Part shown: piece after piece, positions 57,200 through 64,000 of the stretch | How positions within the stretch are numbered: the stretch's first letter is position 1 | Layout of the letters: every line of letters begins with the position of its first letter | NCBI GenBank assembly: GCA_963971225.1 | Contig: OZ020267.1 | Coordinates: 1,054,001 to 1,118,000 of the forward strand | Direction of reading: 5' to 3' | DNA length: 64,000 bases | DNA from: Melieria omissa | Taxonomy: Eukaryota; Arthropoda; Insecta; Diptera; Ulidiidae | Made by a program: the position numbers and the translations under genes | The notes under the pieces: generated by a model | Told to the model about the DNA's origin: nothing | Seen by the model: the letters and a program-made list of their open reading frames with translations, nothing else | Databases searched by the model: none

Positions 57200-57930
57200 G
57201 ATAGCGGAGCCGCCGAGCAAAAAATATGTCAAAGGTCATGCAACCCGCGAGCAGTGAATTGAAGTGCAGTGCGTTGGCAGCGAGGTCTGCAGCCGCTGCA
57301 CCCCGCGCGCCCGCGCCCAGACGCTGCGCAGAACAATGCGAACGGCGACAGCGTGGAACGCGCTTCGAAGGATACCTGACGGCCAGGCGGCGAACGGACT
57401 GCGGCAAGGCGGCAGCACGCGGCGAGAGAGCGACGGCGAGAGCACGCGCGTGCACCAGGAGCTGCGATTCGAAAACGTCAAAATTTAAGGCGTTTGCTGC
57501 AAAACACAAGTCGGGCCTTATTGAGGCACTCGACCAAAAACCCAACTGACACACTACACTTTGCACACTTTTTGTGTGATTTTTACAATAGCGGCCGATT
57601 AATGCCAATACGCACTTTTGAGTCAGTAAAAAGCGCACATTGGCAGCAAGAAGCGACCGCAGACAACCAAAACAAGCGACGGCGGAAAGAGGCCAGTGAA
57701 AAGAGGCGAGCGAGCGCGCACCAACAGTGGGCACAGTGCGGCGAAACTGTGCAAAATGTAAACAGACACACACTCGCAGCGAGCGAATTCGGGCGCCAGG
57801 CGCGTTGGCCGCACGCCCGAGCGAGACAACTGCACGGCACGCTGCCTGCCACGCGGCGCTGCTGTGCGTGCGAGCGAGCCGTTCACTGCTGGCTGCGACT
57901 CCGAGTTGACAGTTCTTTTTATTGATTTCT
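57200..57930 (-). promoter_or_regulatory. GC-rich block, candidate Ptp99A promoter or untranslated first exon
   Basis: About 700 bp with markedly higher G+C and many CpG than the flanks, 3.7 kb upstream of the ATG exon. A minus-strand CGTCAG|GTATCC at about 57380 could serve as a splice donor. A 266-codon minus-strand frame crosses it but looks like an effect of base composition. Placement as a 5' exon is inference only. Confidence 0.3.
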
Positions 57931-59073
57931 ACAAAGGTACACAAAAAACGCTGCTACTGCTGCTGCTGCGGCAACGGCGTATGGCCCCCTACAGCAGCAG
58001 CACCAGCACCAACAACAACAACAGCACTAACACCATCTTTCAACGCAGCCTCGGCCCGAAAATTCGACATTTTCACACAAATTGAGGTTTCAGCTTTTTG
58101 TTAAAGTCCAGTGGCAGCCACTCGACTTGTTTTTCTTTTTCTTCAACACAAACACTGCGCATCAAAAGCACAAATTGGTTCAAAGTCCTTTTTACTGTTC
58201 ACGAATCACAAATCGAGTCCCGAAAGTTGCCGTCCTTTGTCTGATATACACACACAACCACAACCACAGAAAACCAACGCAACGCACACAAATACAGCAA
58301 AGCCGCCTGCGGTGCTTTCAGTGTTTCCTTAAATCGCTGCTGCCTGCGTCTCCTGCACCGTTTCGGTCTGCTGTTCAACTGTCCGCGTTTGGCGCTCGGG
58401 CACTTGCACTGCACTTTTGCACTCGATGGCGCAGTTAAGTCATTTTTCTCGGGCGTTTCTTGTGCTAAACGCTAATTTCCGACTTTAATTTCGATCAATT
58501 GGACACAAATTCAACGCCTTCAACACTGCACTCCACTCTTTCGCGTTCGTTCTACGCTCTGCGCACGGCTGGCGAGTACACTGCGGCGACGACGACAACT
58601 CGGCCCAGCGGCGAATTCATCCATCAGATGAATTCGCTGGCTGTCAGTTGGTGCAAAGGGCGAATTGGCTGGCTTATTGGTCTCCGCTGTGTGTCAGCCA
58701 GTTGGTGGGGTCTGATTTGATAAGCATTGCGGTTGTTGTTGCTCTTTTGTTTACAAACTGAACGAAACCGAACGGGCTTCGTTTATTGTTGCGGAGCTGT
58801 GTTCAGCGCACACGGTGGCAGCACTAAAGACGTTGTTGGAGGCGCGGCGCCTTGCTTTGCTGGCACTGGGCCAGCCAGCGACTTTGCTTTGAGTGGCGGA
58901 TAATTTAAAAATGTTAAAGATTTCGCTTAATCGAGAGATAATCTTGCGATGCCAAAGAGAAACTGGCGACAGGAGAACTTTTTTAACTTTCAGTTGGGAT
59001 AATTTTGCTGTCTAAAGAGGCCTCAGAGCTAAAGTTGAGAAATTCTCTCCACCACAATGTTATTGTTCATTTA

Positions 59074-59228
59074 ATTTTTAATTTAATTAGAAGAATTTCT
59101 TTAGTTTCAAATGTAAAACCCGTGTATTTCGAGAAAAATAAAATTTTTCATAGAGTAAACTTAATTTAATTTCATTTTTAATTTAATTAGAAGAATTTCT
59201 TTAGTTTCAAATGTAAAAGCCGTGTATT
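59074..59228. repeat. Direct repeat, 55 bp, spaced exactly 100 bp
   Basis: 59074-59128 and 59174-59228 are identical except for one base (C at 59119, G at 59219). The sequence after copy 1 (59131-59160) is also loosely repeated at 59300-59329, which suggests a duplicated unit about 100-170 bp long. Confidence 0.85.
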
Positions 59229-59405
59229 TTTATTTTTTCCCCTTATTTTATTAGTTCAGAAAAAAATGTGAAAAGACATTTACTAACCGAACTAAATCGA
59301 GAAAAAAATCATTTTCTATAAAGTAAAATGCAAATTTCAAAACAAATTTGGTTGGTCAAAAGAGATCGGCCAAGCAGAATGTTGAGTCGGGACACCTTCA
59401 ATTCT

Positions 59406-59448
59406 CTTAAATTTAATAGTCGGTACTGTACGGACTATTAAATTTAAG
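59406..59448. repeat. 43-bp near-perfect palindrome
   Basis: Arms 59406-59421 (CTTAAATTTAATAGTC) and 59433-59448 are exact reverse complements. The 11-base centre pairs again (GTAC-T-GTAC) after one G:G mismatch. It is too short for a microRNA precursor of normal size. Confidence 0.85.
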
Positions 59449-62400
59449 TGTCTTTCTTCGTGAACGCGTTCTCTTCAAGAATAATCCTTGAAGTGTGGTT
59501 CTTCACATGGATAAAATTTTCAAAGCATTTTAATTTGCGATGCTATTCGAAATTCTGTAGTCACGTCCTCGTTTTTTTATTTATACAGCGCCAAGCGTTT
59601 TTTTGCTCCATCATAAATTTTTGACATTATACATTTTTATGAATTTTGCTGCTCTTATCTCACGCTTTTTTGCATTATTAAATTTCGAGAAGCATACAGA
59701 ACTTGGCTATACACGCCGACATCGAATGCTCACATCAGAGCTGCGCTCCACGTGTGCATAAAACGCGCCATGGCACGTAATTAATTCCTTATCACAACAC
59801 ACGCCAGCGCTGGGGACAAGTGCGTCGCAGCAGATTGTCGCCATTGGTGACCTTGGCATCGCCTGATTGGCCCCAAACGAAGTGGAGTAGAATGCGGTGT
59901 GGAAGCTTTGAAATGTGCGCGCCACCGGAAACCGATAAGCAGACATGCAGGAAGCGCAGCGGTTACTACTGCATACTTTTCGGCGCTGTTGCAATTTCCA
60001 GAGTTACGACTTTTTTATTGTTGGGCGCTTGCTCGATTTCTCCCGGTGTACGGTTGTCGTTGTTGGTTGACATGCCGAAAGCTGTGGGCGAGCAATGGCG
60101 GTCACACCCGACGCTTTTAGGCTGTTTTAGGAATTGCAGAAAAACGATAAAAGCATTGCGCCGCCGCCCACTTGTCCGCTGTCTGTCGACCAACACTACC
60201 GTTGAGCGAATAAATTCACGTTTGATGTCACTTACACCTGACTGTCAGTCGGCCTGAGTACCTACGTATTTATGTGGCCACTCGCCGCCTGCCATGTTGG
60301 CCGCGTGTGCGACAGTCGTTTGCCGCCCACAAAAGTAGGCAATGAGAATTTCGTTGATGGCGACGTTGAAATGCAAAAGTAAAGAAGAAATATCGGTAAA
60401 TGAGCAACGCTTGACTGAGCGGAGTGTATTAAGAATGCGGCTGTGTGTGTGTGTGTGTGTATGTGTGTGCTGGGACCCAGCAAGAAAATCCTACAAAACT
60501 GATTTGCAGATATTTCAAAGAAGTAATCAGAATCAAATTCCAAGTACAGCATTCGTTGCTCAACGATTGGAAAATTAGTAAAAACGTCATGGGTTCGATT
60601 TCTGACTCAACCCACGTCAACTATTTTCCTCCGAGAGGTTCAGAATTGCTTATAAAAAGTATGAAAAGAGCACTTAAAAAATAGATTCAATGCTAGAAGT
60701 TCCTTAAAGAGTCGCCACTGCTTTGAGGAGCGCCCGACCGCTGTCGCGTCGCTGTGAGTGAGTCTGCTTGTGGATGCTGGGCGCATGTTGGGGACTTTAA
60801 TTTGCTGGCTGTGGTTTTTGCTGTGGCTGCCGTTTTGCTGTCGCTGCCGCTTTTACATAATCATAAAGATTTTTGTCGAATCAATAAACTCAGCATTTCG
60901 AGGCTTTTGTAAGTCATAAAAATTCCTCGTCGCCCCCGCGGCCGCAGTTGTTTCGTCGCCGAGAAAGCAACACTCAATTACATGTGTGACGACAAGTATG
61001 TGCAAATATGTGTGCGGCGACGAGATAAAAACGGGCGGACTGTGTGTCGATAGCGGCGCGCATGGCGTATCCCTTTGTCTCGGCGAGTCGCAGGTCGTAA
61101 AACCCGGTCGGGGACAATAAAATGCTGCAGCATTTGCAGCGCGTGCATGTCAAAATGCCGCGCTGCTGGGCCTATCGGCGGCCACAGCGGCAGCTAGACA
61201 CCCTCGCCGCCGGCGCTGGGCGCTCGCAATCGGCCATAAAAGCGACAGGAACGCGAAATGTTGCTTTATGTAATTTCTGCTCTTCTACTCGTGCATCATT
61301 TTCGCATTCGCAGCCGGCGCTTTAAAGCCGCCATTCTCGTTCGTTGGCGCGTTTCATAATTTTTTAATGCGAAAACTCATTCATTTACGGCTGATTTGGA
61401 AGTTGGCGCTGCGCGCCGCACGCAGCGGGAGACGCCATAAATTATTAGTTGCTCTTTGCTTTATTTGCCTTCGCGTGCACCTGGCTGGCATAAAAATTGC
61501 CGCGAGGGACTCGCCTTTTTACTGTTTTCACCTTAATGCACAAAAAATAGGAGAAAAAACAACTACGGCGGCGACAGCAACCAATCGTAAATAAAAATAA
61601 AAATGCTAAAAAAGTATACAAAAACAACATTAACAACGAAAGCGACAGCGACAAAAAAGTGTTTGCTTGTATTCTGCCATAAACATGTCCTAATTACCAG
61701 TTTTGTTGGCGGCAGTTGTTGTTGTTGTTGTTGAAATTGCGCTTACGCAATTCATTGGCTCGTAAAAGTGTGCAGCAGCGGCGGCGGCGTCGTCGTCGCC
61801 GGCGCTTCGGTGGCTGGTAGGCATCATAAAAATAAAATCAGTCAATTTTTGCATTCGCTGCGCGCGCTTCACTGGCTCCGGTCGTCCTTCTCGCTCGCCT
61901 CACTTCCGCTTCCGCTGCTGTCTTGCACCGTTTTATTTTCTCGCTTCTTGCCTACCTTAAGGCGCTGTAGTTGTGTGCTTTTCGTTTAGAGATCGAGGGG
62001 AGCATTTTTATGGCCCCCGCCGCCTCCGCCAATACAGCGCGCTGTGCGGTTGAGGGGCGGCTGCCTCTCAATGAATTAACGTTTATTTTAATGAGATTCT
62101 GCTGTTGGCTGACGGCTGCCTGCCGTGGCTGTTGCTGTTGCCGGCAAATAACCAAAATGGGTTTTGGCTTAGCATAATAGGCGAAAGTATAATGACTGCC
62201 TGCGTTCGTTGCTTAAGTGCGGCCGCTTCCGCTGCCGCCGCCACTCGTGGCAACGGCGCCGGGCAGCCAAATCAGACCAAAGACAACACCTTCAACGGGA
62301 TTTTACAGGTGCAGGCGCTGGCCAGCGGTAATTAATTAGTGTTTTGCAACAATCTAACAACAACAATGCGACTAATAATTACATGACCAGCGAATTTCTG

Positions 62401-63052
62401 AACACAAGAACAATTCCTGCCGAAGCTGAGATCCGCTGCCCGGCACTTGGTTGGCGCGTTAAGCTGAAAACTGTTGTGTGTGGCTCGTGCGGCCCGCCGA
62501 GCACAGCAATTTCAATTTTATTTTTCTTTTTACTTTTATTAAGTTGACTTGGCATTTGCCGTTTTGTGGCGGCATCCACTTCGATAATCAACTTTGATGC
62601 GCCGTGCTGCTGGCGGCACCTTTGGCAGAGTTCATGGAAATCGCACAGCTGCGAGGACGAAAAGTGTGAGTGCGGCTGGGCATCGCTGCTGCTGTGTTGG
62701 TGGCGCAGGTTGTGCCGTCTTGGACGGCCGGCACTGTGGAAATTGTCGACATGCCAGCAAACTGTGCTTCGAATTCTCGGCATTTGTCGGATCTGCTCAG
62801 AGAGGGAATGCAAATACTGGTCGGTATTCGATTGCTTTGTGGGAATTTTGCATGAAATGTGCCGAATTGATTTGGCTTCGGCCGCTGACGTGAATGCTGT
62901 ATTTTGCAATTTTTTTGTTGTTGAATTCGAAGTATTCGAAGGTGAGAGGAGATGTTTTCGTCTTAAAGTTTATGTAAGTAAAAGATTTCACTCTTTAATT
63001 AATTGACTTCATGATGTTAGTTGCAATTTTTGTAATGTAAAGAGTTGCTTTT

Positions 63053-63517
63053 ATATTTTCAAAATAATTTATATAATTTGTATTTATATTAAAACGATAA
63101 GGCACTCTGTGCTGAATGCTTTTCCAAGCATACTTTTAGGCATGCACTTTGAAGTATGGCAAATTTGGTATAATTCGCTTGGTATAGTCCGATATGGTAA
63201 GGATGGTTCGCGAAAGGTGATGAGCTTTGCTAGAACAATCGAGATAGAAAGTTTAACTGGAATGTGAAAGAAACTTCGGCGCGATAAGAAAACTAGTATA
63301 AAAGCAGCAGTGGCAGCGCAAGGGGAGAGTCTGTGTTGAGCAAGCAAAAGGGAAACATGCAGTAGTAGAAGTGTAAAGTAGAACAAGTGTAAATCTGTAA
63401 ATAAAGTGATTGCTAGTTTCTGACTGCGGTTTACGCTAAGTAATTAAAGTTGTTTTATTTTCAAACACAATCCGAACGAACCTTGGAATTTTCGTAACAA
63501 TATTTTCAAAATAATTT
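63053..63517. mobile_element. Possible solo LTR flanked by an 18-bp direct repeat
   Basis: Identical 18-mers at 63053-63070 and 63500-63517 (ATATTTTCAAAATAATTT) bracket about 430 bp that reads like an LTR. There is a TATAAAAG box at 63297-63304, AATAAA at 63400-63405 and an end in GTAACA. No primer-binding site, gag or pol follows, so it would be a solo copy. An 18-bp target duplication is far longer than the 4-6 bp usual for LTR elements, so the borders or the class may be wrong. Confidence 0.35.
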
Positions 63518-64000
63518 GTATGGCAGGATTGGCATTGAAAGCCACCGGCTGTTTGATTATGTAAAAACAAACTCATTACTAAACAAGGGACGAGCGAAAA
63601 AAGTATAAAAGAAGTTAGTTATTCTTTGTCCTTGTAGATTCATACATTGCAGAAAGGATTGTCAAGTCAGAAAATGCTCCCAGGATGCAGAACTCTATTT
63701 AAAAAACAAATCTTCTAAACTATAATCTAAGCTAGAAAACACGGTCAGTTTTTGATTCTTCTGCGATTATTTAATTAAAGACTAACGATTATACGTTTCT
63801 TTCCTGAAATCAATTCGCCAATCGGAATAAAACATTCTGGTCCCAGATTGACGAGAGAATTCTTGCTTTTCTATTTGTCCTCAGTTGAGAAGCAAAAACA
63901 CAACAAATTTGTGGCACTTTTCCTTAGACATCGATCCATCTGTTCTCAAACTCACTCGTCCCACACACACACACATACAGCAATTGCATTCATCCACTCT
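63518..64000. other. Right-edge non-coding sequence
   Basis: AT-rich, with a second TATAAAAG at about 63604 and an (AC)n run near 63963. Nothing is recognised. Confidence 0.4.

Larger units (their letters stand above)
58100..63040. other. Non-coding flank upstream of Ptp99A
   Basis: No gene is recognised in these 5 kb. They contain a 100-bp-period duplication (59074-59228), a 43-bp palindrome (59406-59448) and a GT run at about 60443-60470. Scattered short frames have no similarity to anything I know. The block could also be an intron of Ptp99A if a first exon lies further right. Confidence 0.45.

Noticed and set aside
57144..57944. 266-codon minus-strand frame in the GC-rich block
   Set aside because: Composition is Arg/Ala/Ser/Cys-rich as expected from GC-rich non-coding DNA, overlapping frames exist on the other strand, and no domain is seen.
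60588..60615. B-box-like GGGTTCGATTTC
   Set aside because: No matching A box or cloverleaf upstream.
1..64000. CRISPR array, prophage, operon or bacterial features
   Set aside because: Spliced eukaryotic genes throughout; repeats are microsatellites and transposon relics without spacer structure.

Overview
This window is nuclear DNA from a higher fly. The short GT-AG introns, the spliced genes, the many (CAA)n/(TTG)n and (GT)n runs and the recognisable Muscomorpha orthologues all point that way. The phosphatase catalytic domains are nearly the same as the Drosophila Ptp99A I remember. The signal/stalk exon, the C-terminal tail and all introns are very different. I therefore infer a schizophoran fly outside Drosophila, possibly a tephritid, but the species is not determined.

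Layout. The first 9 kb is compact and housekeeping-like. It holds an ARMC5-like armadillo gene (minus strand, running off the left edge); GatA, the mitochondrial glutamyl-tRNA(Gln) amidotransferase subunit A (plus); NDUFB11/NP15.6, a complex I subunit nested antisense inside the last GatA intron; GET1/WRB, the ER receptor for tail-anchored proteins (minus); and a C2orf42 homologue (plus, five exons). ARMC5/GatA and GET1/C2orf42 are head-to-head pairs. GatA/GET1 and C2orf42/Ptp99A are tail-to-tail pairs.

From about 9.5 kb to at least 53.5 kb the window is one large minus-strand gene, the receptor tyrosine phosphatase Ptp99A. I could join eleven coding exons with matching phases into a 1453-residue protein: signal peptide, low-complexity stalk, two FN3 domains, one membrane segment, an active phosphatase domain D1 (HCSAGVGR), a dead domain D2 (VDRYGGAQ) and a long Asn/Thr-rich tail. 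Its introns of 9.3, 2.5, 4.6 and 17.7 kb hold mostly simple repeats and small transposon relics. The last 10 kb is the 5' side of Ptp99A, with a GC-rich block that may hold an untranslated first exon; no other gene is recognised there.

The most interesting observation is a 92-nt coding-like exon inside the 9.3-kb intron. It has an ATG, 30 codons and a GTAAGT donor in exactly the phase needed to splice onto the first intracellular exon. If used, it would make a soluble, cytoplasmic Ptp99A lacking the ectodomain and membrane anchor. Other points are a 220-bp CAGT...ACTG miniature transposon, a 150-nt pure purine run, two strong palindromes, a tandem NAGNAG acceptor in the catalytic domain and a solo-LTR-like sequence. 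All gene identities come from reading the protein sequence against family knowledge; no search was run.
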